Source: Brasilonema sp. CT11 (GTDB taxonomy: Bacteria; Cyanobacteriota; Cyanobacteriia; Cyanobacteriales; Nostocaceae). Taken from it: a DNA stretch of 51,226 nucleotides. The translations under genes were made by a program, and so were the position numbers. Below are positions 16,216-26,069 of this stretch, in pieces. Every line of letters starts with the position of its first letter. The first letter of the stretch is position 1. Below the pieces are notes generated by a model. The model saw only the letters and a program-made list of their open reading frames with translations, made no database searches and was not told where the DNA came from. The DNA is taken from positions 1-51,226 of the forward strand of contig NZ_JABXYX010000051.1 in assembly GCF_017982655.1 (NCBI RefSeq), given 5' to 3'.

Positions 16216-17265
16216 ATGCTTAATTATCCGGTTAATTCAAATGATATAAGACTTTTTCTCTCAGAAGTGATTTGGCTAGATCTAGAAGACTTCGATAACG
16301 CAATCGATAACAGCAAACTCGTAAATAGCGAAGCACAACAATGGCAAACTTATCTAAATACACTGGCAAGTATTGGTTGTGAAAAATGGCTAAGTACACG
16401 CATACCACAAAAAGTGATTCATAAAGATACGAATGTTCTTGAGGATATTTATCACCTGCGTCTAGGAGATTATAAAATTTGTCCAATTGCGACAGAACAT
16501 TTGCTGGATGAAGTCGTTAATATTCCAAGTTCTGCGATTGAGCAATCAGAATTAGCGGTTCATTTTTATGTCGTTGTTGAGGTGTTAGAAGAGGAAGAAC
16601 AAGTAATTATTAGAGGATTTTTGCGCTACGACGAACTGATGAGTTATCGGAGTCAATTCAATTTACAGGTTCGGGATGGTTATTACCAAGTACCGCTGTC
16701 TTTATTTGATGCCGAACTCAATCACCTGTTGTTCTACTACTATTTCTCGGAACCTTTAGCTATTCCTTTACCTGTAACTTCCGCTCAATCTTCTTTAGTC
16801 TCACTCCAGAGATCTTTGGATAATACCAGAACTAAGTTGAGTGAATGGTTAGAGGGAGTGTTTGAACAAGGCTGGCAAACAATTGACACCCTGATAAATC
16901 CAGAGGCAAATTTAGCTCTTAGTACTAGAATTACACAAAGAGGTGCTAAAAAAGCCAAACTCATTGACTTGGGAGTGCAACTCGGTTATCAAACTGTGGC
17001 TCTTTTGGTAAATATCACAGAGGAAAGCGATGAAAAATTAGGTGTTTTGATCCAGGTACATCCCACGGGTGGAGAAAGATATTTGCCGCCTGATCTGAAA
17101 TTGAGTTTGCTGTCTAAAGCAGGAAAAACCCTTCAGGAAGTCACTTCCAGGTTGCAAGATAATTACATTCAACTGAAATTTTTCAAAGGAGAATCAGGAA
17201 AACGCTTTAGTGTTGAGTTAAGTTTAGGAGAAAATAGAAAGGTGAAAGAAGACTTTGAATTGTAA
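16216..17265 (+). CDS. DUF1822 family protein
   Basis: A 349-residue protein matching the cyanobacterium-restricted DUF1822 family. Recognisable parts are the N-terminal MLNYPVNSNDIRLFL, the KWLSTRIPQ segment, the VEVLEEEEQVIIRGFLRYDEL strand region, and the C-terminal beta-rich GVLIQVHPTGGERYLPPDL with VTSRLQDNYIQLKFFKG. Biochemical function is unknown. Members commonly sit between a sigma-like regulator gene and a CHAT/TPR gene, exactly as here, so a shared pathway is likely by association. AGGAA lies six bases before the ATG. Soluble and probably cytoplasmic. Confidence 0.85.
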   Translation: MLNYPVNSNDIRLFLSEVIWLDLEDFDNAIDNSKLVNSEAQQWQTYLNTLASIGCEKWLSTRIPQKVIHKDTNVLEDIYHLRLGDYKICPIATEHLLDEVVNIPSSAIEQSELAVHFYVVVEVLEEEEQVIIRGFLRYDELMSYRSQFNLQVRDGYYQVPLSLFDAELNHLLFYYYFSEPLAIPLPVTSAQSSLVSLQRSLDNTRTKLSEWLEGVFEQGWQTIDTLINPEANLALSTRITQRGAKKAKLIDLGVQLGYQTVALLVNITEESDEKLGVLIQVHPTGGERYLPPDLKLSLLSKAGKTLQEVTSRLQDNYIQLKFFKGESGKRFSVELSLGENRKVKEDFEL

Positions 17266-17280
17266 TCAAGGGGAAAGAGC

Positions 17281-19965
17281 ATGGCGAGAAAAAAGCCTGT
17301 ATTTTTCCGTATCCTAAAATCCATTGTTTCATCTAAACACCCAGGTAGAAGTTGGATAACTCAACCAATACTCGCAGCAATTGCGGTGTTTGTGTGCATG
17401 ATCGTATCACCAGTGTTGGCACAAGCTCCTCTTGTCAATTCTAGTGTCCATCAATTTACAATTAGCCAGGGTAAAAGACAAGACCTTGTGCAACAGGGTA
17501 AAAAACTTTATGAGGGTGGACAGTTTACTCTTGCTGTTAAAGTCTTGCAAGAGGCTTCTGCTGCTTTTAAAACTCAGAAAGATTATTTACGGGAAGCTAT
17601 GACTTTGAGCAATCTCTGTTTAGCTTTTCAACAACTCAGTTTATGGAACGAAGCTGAAAAAGCGATCGCTCAAAGTCTCAATTTATTAAAAAGTTTAAAG
17701 AATTCCCAAGAAAGTTCTAAAATCCTAGCACAAGCCCTCGATGTGCAAGGACGCTTACAATTGTTGCAGGGAGAACCTGAAGCAGCATTGACGACTTGGC
17801 AACAAGCTGCTGAGATTTATCAGCAAATCAAAGACACTGCTGCATTCACCCGTAACCAGATTAACTCGGCTCAAGCTCTACAAGTTTTAGGACGATACCG
17901 TCAGGCAAACAAAATTTTAACTGAAGTTTCGCAAACTTTTCAAAACCAAAGCGATTCATCAACAAAAGCATCGGGACTATTGAGTCTTGGCAACATTATG
18001 CAAGTCGTTGGTGATTTAAAGCAATCTCAGCAGGTATTGCAGCAAAGTTTAGTACTTGCAAAAGCGACATCATCTGATCAAATAATCGCTGAAACTCTCT
18101 TTAGCTTGGGAAACACTGCCCGTGCCCAGTATGATACGAAAATGGCATTGGATTACTACCAGCAAGCTGCAAGTGCTTCAACTGATTCAACTACACGTAC
18201 TCAGGCACATCTGAATCGACTAAGCCTACTTGTTGAGACAAAGCAATTTGCAGATGCATTAGCATTATCGTCGCAAATCCAATCCCAAATCAACAACTTG
18301 CCTGCAAGTCGGATGCTAGTTGAGGCAAAAATTAACTTTGCCCAAAGTTTGATGAAAATGGTGAGTCAAACAGGAACAAAGCAAGACTCAGCACTGTTAC
18401 TCGCTAGTGCTGTTCAGCAGGCGCAAAGTTTACTAGACTTGCGAGCAGAATCTTATGCCCTTGGGACTCTTGGGAATTTATATGAAATCAATCAGCAGTT
18501 TACTGATGCCCAAAAGCTGACTGAGAAAGCTTTGGTTATGGCTCAAAGTATTAATGCATCAGATATAGTTTATCAATGGCAATGGCAACTAGGACGTATA
18601 CACAAGCAGCAAGGAGATCAAAAAGGCGCAATTGTCTACTATTCTGAAGCTTTTAACACTCTCCAAACTTTACGTCGTGATTTAGTTGCTATCAATCCAA
18701 ACATTCAGTTTTCCTTCCGCGAAAGTGTGGAACCTGTGTATCGGGAGTTAGTCGCATTACTGTTGCAAACAGAGAACGAGAGTGTCCAACACCAAAAGAG
18801 CCAAAAGTCAGAAAACCAAAAGCCAGAAAACCAAAAAAATCTAAAACAAGCTCGTGTTGTCATGGAATCGCTGCAAATAGCAGAATTGGACAATTTCTTT
18901 CGCTCAGCTTGTCTAACTGCAAAGCAGGAACTTGATCCAATTGTTGATAAAAAAGATTCGCGCTCAGCAGTTTTCTATCCAGTTATATTACCAGACCGTT
19001 TAGATGTTATTCTCAAATTGCCTAACCAGGATTTACGGCACTACAAAACCGTCATTACTGAAGATAAGGTAGAAGGTGTTGTAGAAAATTTGAGAGAATA
19101 TTTACGCGATGTCACCAGAACTTCTCAGGTTAAGCAGCTGTCCGAACAGATATATAACTGGTTAATCCAACCAGCTGAAGCAGAATTAAACAAAAGTGGA
19201 ATCAAAACTTTAGTATTTGTACTAGATGGAGTATTGCGTAACATACCAATGTCAGTTCTCTATGACAAACAACACGAGAAATATCTGGTTGAAAAGTATG
19301 CGATCGCGATCGCCCCTGGATTACAACTACTTGATCCCAAACCATTGCAGCAGGTCAAGTTAAATACCATTATTGCTGGAGTAGCCGCAGAACGCACCAT
19401 TGAAAACCGCAAGTTTCCTCCGCTCGAAAACGTACCACGCGAACTGCAACAAATCCAGTCTGAGGTACCCAAAACTAAAGAGCTTTTAGATCAAAAGTTT
19501 ACCGAAAACAATTTGCAAAACCAGTTGCAATCAGCTCCCTTTTCTGTAGTTCATCTGGCGACTCATGGTGAGTTTAGTTCCGATCCAGAAAAAACCTTTG
19601 TTCTCACCTGGGATAAGTTACTTAAGGTGAAGGAATTTGATAGCTTACTGCGAGTCAGGGACACAAAAAAATCGAGTGCTATCGAATTGCTTGTCCTCAG
19701 TGCTTGTAAAACAGCTGTTGGAGATAAGCGAGCCGCATTAGGACTTGCTGGAGTAGCTGTACAGGCGGGTGCACGTAGTACACTTGCAACATTGTGGTCT
19801 GTAGACGATGAATCTACCGCAAATTTGATGAGTCGGTTTTACCAAGAATTGAAAGCAGGAGTTAATAAAGCCGAAGCACTCCAGCGTGCTCAACTAGGGG
19901 TTTTTGCCCAGCAGAAAAGTCCATATTTCTGGGCACCGTTTGTGTTAGTGGGGAATTGGCTCTAA
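17281..19965 (+). CDS. Secreted or membrane-anchored TPR-CHAT protein
   Basis: An 894-residue protein. A hydrophobic segment ending SPVLAQA (~28-49) looks like a signal peptide or anchor. Tetratricopeptide repeats run from ~65 to ~480. A C-terminal CHAT (caspase-like) domain covers ~600-894. The catalytic dyad is visible: H762 in HLATHGEF and C809 in LSACKTAVG. The usual GARSTLATLWSVDD and YFWAPFVLVG end motifs are intact. CHAT proteases cut protein partners in characterised systems such as Csx29 and gasdermin-activating modules; the substrate here is unknown. Last gene of the 14677-19965 operon. Its stop overlaps that of the convergent exoprotein gene by three bases. Confidence 0.9.
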   Translation: MARKKPVFFRILKSIVSSKHPGRSWITQPILAAIAVFVCMIVSPVLAQAPLVNSSVHQFTISQGKRQDLVQQGKKLYEGGQFTLAVKVLQEASAAFKTQKDYLREAMTLSNLCLAFQQLSLWNEAEKAIAQSLNLLKSLKNSQESSKILAQALDVQGRLQLLQGEPEAALTTWQQAAEIYQQIKDTAAFTRNQINSAQALQVLGRYRQANKILTEVSQTFQNQSDSSTKASGLLSLGNIMQVVGDLKQSQQVLQQSLVLAKATSSDQIIAETLFSLGNTARAQYDTKMALDYYQQAASASTDSTTRTQAHLNRLSLLVETKQFADALALSSQIQSQINNLPASRMLVEAKINFAQSLMKMVSQTGTKQDSALLLASAVQQAQSLLDLRAESYALGTLGNLYEINQQFTDAQKLTEKALVMAQSINASDIVYQWQWQLGRIHKQQGDQKGAIVYYSEAFNTLQTLRRDLVAINPNIQFSFRESVEPVYRELVALLLQTENESVQHQKSQKSENQKPENQKNLKQARVVMESLQIAELDNFFRSACLTAKQELDPIVDKKDSRSAVFYPVILPDRLDVILKLPNQDLRHYKTVITEDKVEGVVENLREYLRDVTRTSQVKQLSEQIYNWLIQPAEAELNKSGIKTLVFVLDGVLRNIPMSVLYDKQHEKYLVEKYAIAIAPGLQLLDPKPLQQVKLNTIIAGVAAERTIENRKFPPLENVPRELQQIQSEVPKTKELLDQKFTENNLQNQLQSAPFSVVHLATHGEFSSDPEKTFVLTWDKLLKVKEFDSLLRVRDTKKSSAIELLVLSACKTAVGDKRAALGLAGVAVQAGARSTLATLWSVDDESTANLMSRFYQELKAGVNKAEALQRAQLGVFAQQKSPYFWAPFVLVGNWL

Positions 19966-22616
19966 TGGGAGCAAGCAACAGGAGTTAGCCAAGAAGAACT
20001 ATGAGGAATAGCATTTGATGGTTGTGCCACTAAGAAAATGTCGCCCTTGGCATCTACCACCCACCCTTGCGCTTCCACAATTTCAGTATCTACATTCTTG
20101 ACATTATTTGTATTTTGTGATTTTATGGCTGAACTTCTTTGTTGTTGTGCGTCTTGACTCTCAACACTTGTAGAACGACTTTCTGCATCTGAGTCCAGCG
20201 CCACCCAATCTACATGAACTGCATTACTTCTGAGGACTTCTCTAGGATTGGGTGGTATACCTCCGCGTCCGGTGATGATAAATTCGCTTTGATTTTGGGC
20301 GACATCAGCTTGACAAGCTTGAGCTAGTTTTGGCTCTTGAGGTTCTACAGGCAAGTTAATTAAGCCACGGCTGGGATCTAAATTAAGTGTATTGATGTTT
20401 ACTACACCACTTGCAATGGGGTTTGTCTGGGAAATTGCCGTTATATCGTTTGTTGCTAGCTTTTGAGGATCGAGCTTGGTTGGGTCATTGGTTCCCAGTT
20501 GACGCACCAAGTCTTCTCGACTACGCTGTTGGATACCGAAAAGACCAGAAGTTTGGATTTGAACTTTGCCACCAGAACCTGTGAAAGCATTTGCGGTGAT
20601 GTCGCTATTTTCACCAGGGACAGCTACAACAAAGCCATTAGGAGCATTGATATTGATGTTACCTCCGTTGCCACCAGCTTCAGCACTACCTGTAGTGGTT
20701 GAGATTTGGCTATTGCGACGCAAGAGTAATAAGTCTTTGATTCCTAAGGTGATGTTTCCACCATTACCATAAGTGGTTATTGCTTTAATAATACCTTGGT
20801 TATCTAGGTGAATTAAGGCAGAACGGATATTGATTTCTCCAGTAAATCCTTGTCCTTCGTTGCTGGCGCTCAATTGAGCACCATTTCGTATATTCAGCGC
20901 ACCAGTTGAGAGACTGATACCACCTGCTTTACCTACCGCTTCTAATGCTGGACTACTAAATGCACCACTGGCTCCTCTAGTGCCTACCCCATCAAAGAAG
21001 ACATTATCCCGTGCAGCAATAGTGATATTGCCAGCATTCCCTTGTCCATATGTTGTTCTAGTAGATAGTTTAGCTCCGTTGGTAACAGAAAGTGAGCCAG
21101 TGCTGATGCTGATGTCGCCTGCGTTGCCCACAGTTTGTGGGCTGATGTTGCCTCCGTTGACCGCAGTTTGTGGAACTATAACACTGCTGTATATACCACT
21201 GGCACTTGGGAAACTTCCATTTTTCGCCACCCCATCAAACAAGACTGTATCCTGGGCATTAATAGTGATACTGCCAGCATCACCTCGTCCATAAGTAGCA
21301 GCCAAGAGTACAGCGCCATTGGTGAAAAAAAGTGAGCCAGTGGTGATATCGATGCGACCTCCCTTGCCCACCCCTGTAGATAACACAGTGCTAAATACAC
21401 CACTAGGATTGTAATTGCGGATCTCATCAGCCCAAACAGTATTGCGAGCAGTAATGGTGATGTTGCCCCCATCCCCTCGCCCATAAGTGCTAGCAGTCAC
21501 TTCAGCGCCATTGGTCAAAGAAAGTGAGCCTGCATGAATATTGATGTCTCCTGATTGCCCGGTTCCCCCTAGCTGCACAGAATTACGAATTTCGCTCGCA
21601 TCCTTAAGATTGATTGCTGCTTGTGCATTAACCTCAATATTTCCCGCCTTGCTATTAACCGCACCCAATCCGTCTGCTATTCCTGCCTGTAGGCTACTTT
21701 GTCTTAACATATCTAAGGAACGGGCGTTAATCGCAATAGTGCCACCATTGTCAGCACGTACATTCACCTCAGCACCATTGTTGAGCAAGACATCACTTCG
21801 CCCTGCCCCATCTGGAAAACTGAGAGTGAATTGAGTGCCATTCGCATTTAAACCAACTGTTCCCGCACCACTCACGCCTCCCAACTCGACTCGACCACCA
21901 AAAGCATACAATCCTCCACCATCCATGCTGACGTTACCGCCCACCAGCAGTAAACTCTGACCATTGGGAACACGTAAACCAGTTGCAGTAGATGTCAGAG
22001 ACGGATCTAATCCAGAGGGTGCAACAGAATTATTTTGGATAGAAGCTGCAGCAATTTGGTTAAATAGCAAAGCGGAAGGATTGACTGTTAACAAGGATGA
22101 GGAAGCTTCAGGAGTGGATGCGCTAAACAAGCCTTGATTACCAAATTGAATGGCATTGGCTGTCGTTGCTAAGAAAGAGCCACCAATATCTAGCTTGGCA
22201 TTCCGGCCAAATATAATCCCATTGGGATTCAGAAAAAACAGGTTGGCTGTGCCGTTAGCTTTGATTAAACCATCAATATTAGAAATCGACTTACCTGTCA
22301 CCCGACTAATAATATTTTGAATATCTAAGCGATTGTTGAAATAAGCTGTACTCCCTGTGGGGACAGAGAACTCCCCAAAGCTGTGGAACAAGTTGCTTCC
22401 TGCATGCGTTCCACCTGTAATGATTCTGATGTTGTCTTGAGTTGTGATGCTGGAATTACTCGGTAGAGTCCTATCAGGTACAATTTGGGCAACAGCACAA
22501 TTACTACAGAAAGCTAACGCTCCTGCCAGTACTAACCAACTGGCTAAAGTAAATCTGTAGCACCAATTCTGCATTTGCATTGCTAAAAAAGGAGTAGTTG
22601 AGTTGAAATCAGTCAC
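19962..22616 (-). CDS. Filamentous-haemagglutinin-type (TpsA-like) secreted beta-helix protein
   Basis: An 884-residue exoprotein. A signal peptide ends near CAVAQ (~44). The TPS secretion domain follows (~45-200) with its NPNGIIFG motif (130-137). The rest (~250-750) is repetitive, with units of the type GNITI-AR---FDG and ITTGSL-NGA, which predicts a long right-handed beta-helix. The C-terminal ~90 residues are low-complexity polar then hydrophobic. Such proteins are exported through an outer-membrane TpsB (FhaC/ShlB-like) partner, but no tpsB gene is visible in the window. Convergent with the TPR-CHAT gene. ATG 22616 is used; Met-13 or Met-15 would place the signal peptide closer to the start. 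Confidence 0.9.
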   Translation of the reverse strand: MTDFNSTTPFLAMQMQNWCYRFTLASWLVLAGALAFCSNCAVAQIVPDRTLPSNSSITTQDNIRIITGGTHAGSNLFHSFGEFSVPTGSTAYFNNRLDIQNIISRVTGKSISNIDGLIKANGTANLFFLNPNGIIFGRNAKLDIGGSFLATTANAIQFGNQGLFSASTPEASSSLLTVNPSALLFNQIAAASIQNNSVAPSGLDPSLTSTATGLRVPNGQSLLLVGGNVSMDGGGLYAFGGRVELGGVSGAGTVGLNANGTQFTLSFPDGAGRSDVLLNNGAEVNVRADNGGTIAINARSLDMLRQSSLQAGIADGLGAVNSKAGNIEVNAQAAINLKDASEIRNSVQLGGTGQSGDINIHAGSLSLTNGAEVTASTYGRGDGGNITITARNTVWADEIRNYNPSGVFSTVLSTGVGKGGRIDITTGSLFFTNGAVLLAATYGRGDAGSITINAQDTVLFDGVAKNGSFPSASGIYSSVIVPQTAVNGGNISPQTVGNAGDISISTGSLSVTNGAKLSTRTTYGQGNAGNITIAARDNVFFDGVGTRGASGAFSSPALEAVGKAGGISLSTGALNIRNGAQLSASNEGQGFTGEINIRSALIHLDNQGIIKAITTYGNGGNITLGIKDLLLLRRNSQISTTTGSAEAGGNGGNININAPNGFVVAVPGENSDITANAFTGSGGKVQIQTSGLFGIQQRSREDLVRQLGTNDPTKLDPQKLATNDITAISQTNPIASGVVNINTLNLDPSRGLINLPVEPQEPKLAQACQADVAQNQSEFIITGRGGIPPNPREVLRSNAVHVDWVALDSDAESRSTSVESQDAQQQRSSAIKSQNTNNVKNVDTEIVEAQGWVVDAKGDIFLVAQPSNAIPHSSSWLTPVACSH

Positions 22617-22761
22617 TAGCTTTATTTACACTTATTTTCAGTTAATTGAAGCATAAATTTTCGCAGAGGTATGGCAAAGCACAGCCCCAAGCCCGTGCTT
22701 TATTTACCCCAAAAGCGCTGTATTAAACCGATTAAAAAAAACTGAGTTTCTCAAATCGTTA

Positions 22762-23562
22762 TTATTGCGGACTGTAACGTTGTACAATCGGCGCTCCTGC
22801 CAGTTCTTCCAAGCCAACAGCTTTAAACAAGCTCGTCCAATCTTTAGCTAACGTATCAGTGTCCGAACCAGTGCGGCGGAGTTCTGCTAAATTTGTAATG
22901 GCATCGTACCAAAGATTATTAGCAGCATAGATTTTATACTCCTGTGATTTTGCACTTTTCAATTGCTGCTGAAGCTGGGGAGTTAGCGCCACCCGTTCCA
23001 GCCATGCGTCCACAAAAAAAGACTCTGGTTTGTTTTGTGGATTACCACAATAAACTCGGAAAAACCAGTGATATCTTGAGTTTTGCTTGAGAGCATATTT
23101 TGAACTTGGCGGTAAGCTAACGCCTATAATACCTGCTTTTGCTGGCAATGTTAGAGAAGTTCGGTAAATATCATTACCCTGGTCATCCTGGAACACAAAC
23201 TCCCCAGAACGCAAGTTTGTAGGTAATTCAGGAAGATAAACCCAAAATGTTGGATACTCAGCAAGTGTTGCTCCCAAGAACGATTTGTTGTTTTTTTCTT
23301 CACCAGGTACTATAGCAGTCACAGGTGTTTTCAAGCTTGGACATCCATCACGACGACTTGTCCCTCCTCGCCGACGACCTTTGGGATCACCGTTATCAGG
23401 AAATTTCTGGGCAAAAAGGTCTGGTGTGTGAGTGATTTTATTCTGGAATGATTGTTCTGGGTTTGCTTGAACTTGTAGTGGATAATTAAGAAGTCCAAGA
23501 CTTAGCAAAAGCAGAGTACAAGCTAGTTGATAGTGTCTTTGAAGTAACTTATTTTTGCTCAT
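22762..23562 (-). CDS. DUF928 family secreted protein
   Basis: A 266-residue protein of the cyanobacterial DUF928 family. A signal peptide (LACTLLLLSLGLL, cleavage near QVQA) precedes a linker containing the GRRRGGTSRRDGC motif typical of the family. A beta-rich domain follows (TLAEYPTFWVYLPE, FVFQDDQGNDIYRT, YHWFFRVYCG). Function unknown. The ATG at 23562 overlaps the stop of the CHAT-CHASE2 gene (ATGA, 23559-23562), so the two are coupled. DUF928 genes repeatedly occur beside CHASE2/CHAT and haemagglutinin-like genes in cyanobacteria. It may therefore be an envelope partner of the CHASE2 sensor; this is inference. Confidence 0.88.
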   Translation of the reverse strand: MSKNKLLQRHYQLACTLLLLSLGLLNYPLQVQANPEQSFQNKITHTPDLFAQKFPDNGDPKGRRRGGTSRRDGCPSLKTPVTAIVPGEEKNNKSFLGATLAEYPTFWVYLPELPTNLRSGEFVFQDDQGNDIYRTSLTLPAKAGIIGVSLPPSSKYALKQNSRYHWFFRVYCGNPQNKPESFFVDAWLERVALTPQLQQQLKSAKSQEYKIYAANNLWYDAITNLAELRRTGSDTDTLAKDWTSLFKAVGLEELAGAPIVQRYSPQ

Positions 23563-26069
23563 ATTTGAGAGTTCCAACGTTTTTTGCTGTTGCTAACATG
23601 AGTGGACGCTAGTATCTTCAACGCAACCGCACAAGACACTAATGCTAATGTTGAGGGGACAAGTGGAATCCACCCTGCCTGAGTAAATATACCAAAGCAG
23701 ATACTAAAAAGTGTTAACAGCGCTATGACAATCGCTAATCCTATATGAAGTGGCTGTAAAATTCGCCAAGATATAATACCGCCCACCAATGACCAACCCC
23801 ATATCCACCATACCTCCAACCATTGCGACCACCACCACATCAGAGGTCTACCATCCAAAACCGCACTGAGAATATGGCTCACCATCTGCGCCTGTAAAAA
23901 TACGCCTGGGGTTTGCTTTTCTTCATCTGGGGCGTGAACAGTGTATGGAGTTTGCCAATCATCAGAAGAACTGGAGGCGATGACGCCAATCAGAACGATG
24001 TGATTCTTCACCAATTTGTGCAATAACTCAGGAGTAATCTCGTCATTAAGAAGTTGTTTTAGAGAGATTTTATCAGCAATATTAAGGAGAGAGGGTAAAG
24101 AACGATAATTGAGCAGGATTTGATATCCTGATGCATCCACTCCTTGGTAACCGCTCCTATGCGATTGTAAGCGCGGAAAAACAGTGTTTCCTATTTGCAA
24201 ATTTTTGTCGGAATTAATATCCCATTTAATACCTTGTGCATTTAAATAGTGCTGTGCTAACTGAAAGCTTAAAGCATATTCCGCTGCACAAGGAGATTGT
24301 AAAGGAGGGGTTAATTGCAGAAGTTGGCGACGAAGAACTCCATCTGTGTCACTGACAAAATCACTAAAACTAATGCGTTCTTTTGAGACTTTAGGAGAAG
24401 GAGGAACCCCATCAGGCACACCATCATTAGGAGCCGAAACTTTACACACTGTAAATATGCGCTTGTCTTGCTGCAAGACTTCACCTAATTCTGGGTTATT
24501 AGGATCAATGGGGAAATCACGATAAATATCTATACCAATACTTGCTGGTTGATATTGCTCTAGTTTTTGCAACAGTTGACTGAGTGCTTGGTCTGATAAT
24601 GACCAACGCATATTCATTTGTTTGTGGATTTGATACTGAATATCCGCTTCATCTATAGTGACTATTAATAAATGCGGGTCTAGCTTTTCATTTGCCCGTC
24701 GTAGATGCATTAAATAGTCATAAGAATGCAGCTCCCAAGGTTGTAGTATTCCTAAATGACGCACTCCTATAATACTGCTGGCTACTAGAACACTTACTAG
24801 GAACAGGGTAAACAGACGCTTGGCTGCAGCAATAAAGCGATGTCTATCCAACAGATTCTGCTTTATTCTTCTGGAAAAAGAATAGCTTTTATCGGACGCA
24901 GAACGTTGTTTCGTTTCAGAAATCGCTACTGAAGAGCCTATCTCTCGATTCCAAGTCATTGGCGGTTCAGCAGGATTTTGGCAAATCACGGGTAACCAAG
25001 TGGCGCAGGGATATTCTCCTTCTAATCCTTGGAGTCTTTCTCGTGCAGAACGTACCGCAGTATACAAAGACTCTCCTTGTGAAAATTCAGTGAGAAAATA
25101 CTTTAAAAATTCTTGAGCGATGACGTTCGGTACTGGCTCACGCATGACAATAACTTGAGGAATATGTAATTCCTGTAGCTGCTGTGCCAACCCCAAGCCA
25201 TCACAAGAATTAAAAATCGCCAAACATAATCCACGACTGATAGCTTGCTTCAAACCATACTTTAATTGGTCAAGAGTAATTATGTCTTTCTGATTGAGTT
25301 GTAGGGAACCTTTTTCTTGAATGCAACAACTATGGCCAGCAAAAAAAAGAATATCCCAATTTTGTTGCCAAAGCTGGTTATTAAACTCGTCTAACGTTGG
25401 CTCTACTAAAAATTTAATTTCTGCACCCCTTAGTAAAATCTCTAAAAATTTTCTATCCTGACTAATATCAATTTCTAGAGTGTTACCAAATATTGCTAAT
25501 ATTCTAATTGTAGATTTTGGATTTTTCTGAATTTTATGTAGTTTCTGATATTCGAGCGCACTTAAGGCCACTTCCGCAAGAGGGTAATCATCAAAGAAAT
25601 TCCACAGATGCCAGGGTAATCGTCGCAGTATATTGTCATTTGTTTCTACAATGAAGCGAATTTCCTCAGATGGTTGGAAATGTGTGCGTAATTGCTGTTC
25701 AATCTTGCGAAATTCTACCGAATTGAGCCATAAGTTTAAACAGTTGTAGAGTTGCTTGCATAGTTCGTTAATTTCTACTTCAGAAATGTTAGTAACGCTA
25801 TCTTCTTCAATTTCAAATGTATCGTCAATTTCGTCAATTTCCTCGACACCAAGACGTAAAAACGGACGATAATAAAAAGCAGAATAAAGTGATTTCCAAT
25901 TGCGATAGAGTTCAGGAATTTCTGGTGCAGGGGGTAAGCTAGCACTAAATTTCATTCGATAGATATTGTCTTCTTCCCCGATATATGCTGTGACAACGGG
26001 AAAACCTTCATATAAATTTCCTTGACTCAAATTTAAAACTACTAACCTATTCATAGGTGTTTGAGACAT
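23559..26069 (-). CDS. CHAT-CHASE2 membrane sensor protein
   Basis: An 836-residue fusion. Residues ~1-150 form an N-terminal module with the SLPPAPE and LRRLPWHLW motifs. A CHAT caspase-like domain (~180-375) carries H246 in FFAGHS and C289 in FNSCDGLG. A transmembrane helix (~417-435) leads into an extracytoplasmic CHASE2 sensory domain (YDYLMHLRR, VTIDEADIQ, GIDIYRDFP). Three closing membrane helices (~735-825) anchor the C-terminus. CHASE2 normally feeds kinases, cyclases or phosphodiesterases; here the cytoplasmic output is a predicted protease. The first ~370 residues are paralogous to the N-terminus of the divergent 26870-31549 protein. First gene of a two-gene unit with the DUF928 gene. 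Confidence 0.92.
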   Translation of the reverse strand: MSQTPMNRLVVLNLSQGNLYEGFPVVTAYIGEEDNIYRMKFSASLPPAPEIPELYRNWKSLYSAFYYRPFLRLGVEEIDEIDDTFEIEEDSVTNISEVEINELCKQLYNCLNLWLNSVEFRKIEQQLRTHFQPSEEIRFIVETNDNILRRLPWHLWNFFDDYPLAEVALSALEYQKLHKIQKNPKSTIRILAIFGNTLEIDISQDRKFLEILLRGAEIKFLVEPTLDEFNNQLWQQNWDILFFAGHSCCIQEKGSLQLNQKDIITLDQLKYGLKQAISRGLCLAIFNSCDGLGLAQQLQELHIPQVIVMREPVPNVIAQEFLKYFLTEFSQGESLYTAVRSARERLQGLEGEYPCATWLPVICQNPAEPPMTWNREIGSSVAISETKQRSASDKSYSFSRRIKQNLLDRHRFIAAAKRLFTLFLVSVLVASSIIGVRHLGILQPWELHSYDYLMHLRRANEKLDPHLLIVTIDEADIQYQIHKQMNMRWSLSDQALSQLLQKLEQYQPASIGIDIYRDFPIDPNNPELGEVLQQDKRIFTVCKVSAPNDGVPDGVPPSPKVSKERISFSDFVSDTDGVLRRQLLQLTPPLQSPCAAEYALSFQLAQHYLNAQGIKWDINSDKNLQIGNTVFPRLQSHRSGYQGVDASGYQILLNYRSLPSLLNIADKISLKQLLNDEITPELLHKLVKNHIVLIGVIASSSSDDWQTPYTVHAPDEEKQTPGVFLQAQMVSHILSAVLDGRPLMWWWSQWLEVWWIWGWSLVGGIISWRILQPLHIGLAIVIALLTLFSICFGIFTQAGWIPLVPSTLALVSCAVALKILASTHVSNSKKRWNSQI

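Noticed and set aside
20463-21834. Several rightward open frames of 66-104 codons
   Set aside because: They are antisense shadows of the repetitive haemagglutinin-like gene and mirror its repeats.
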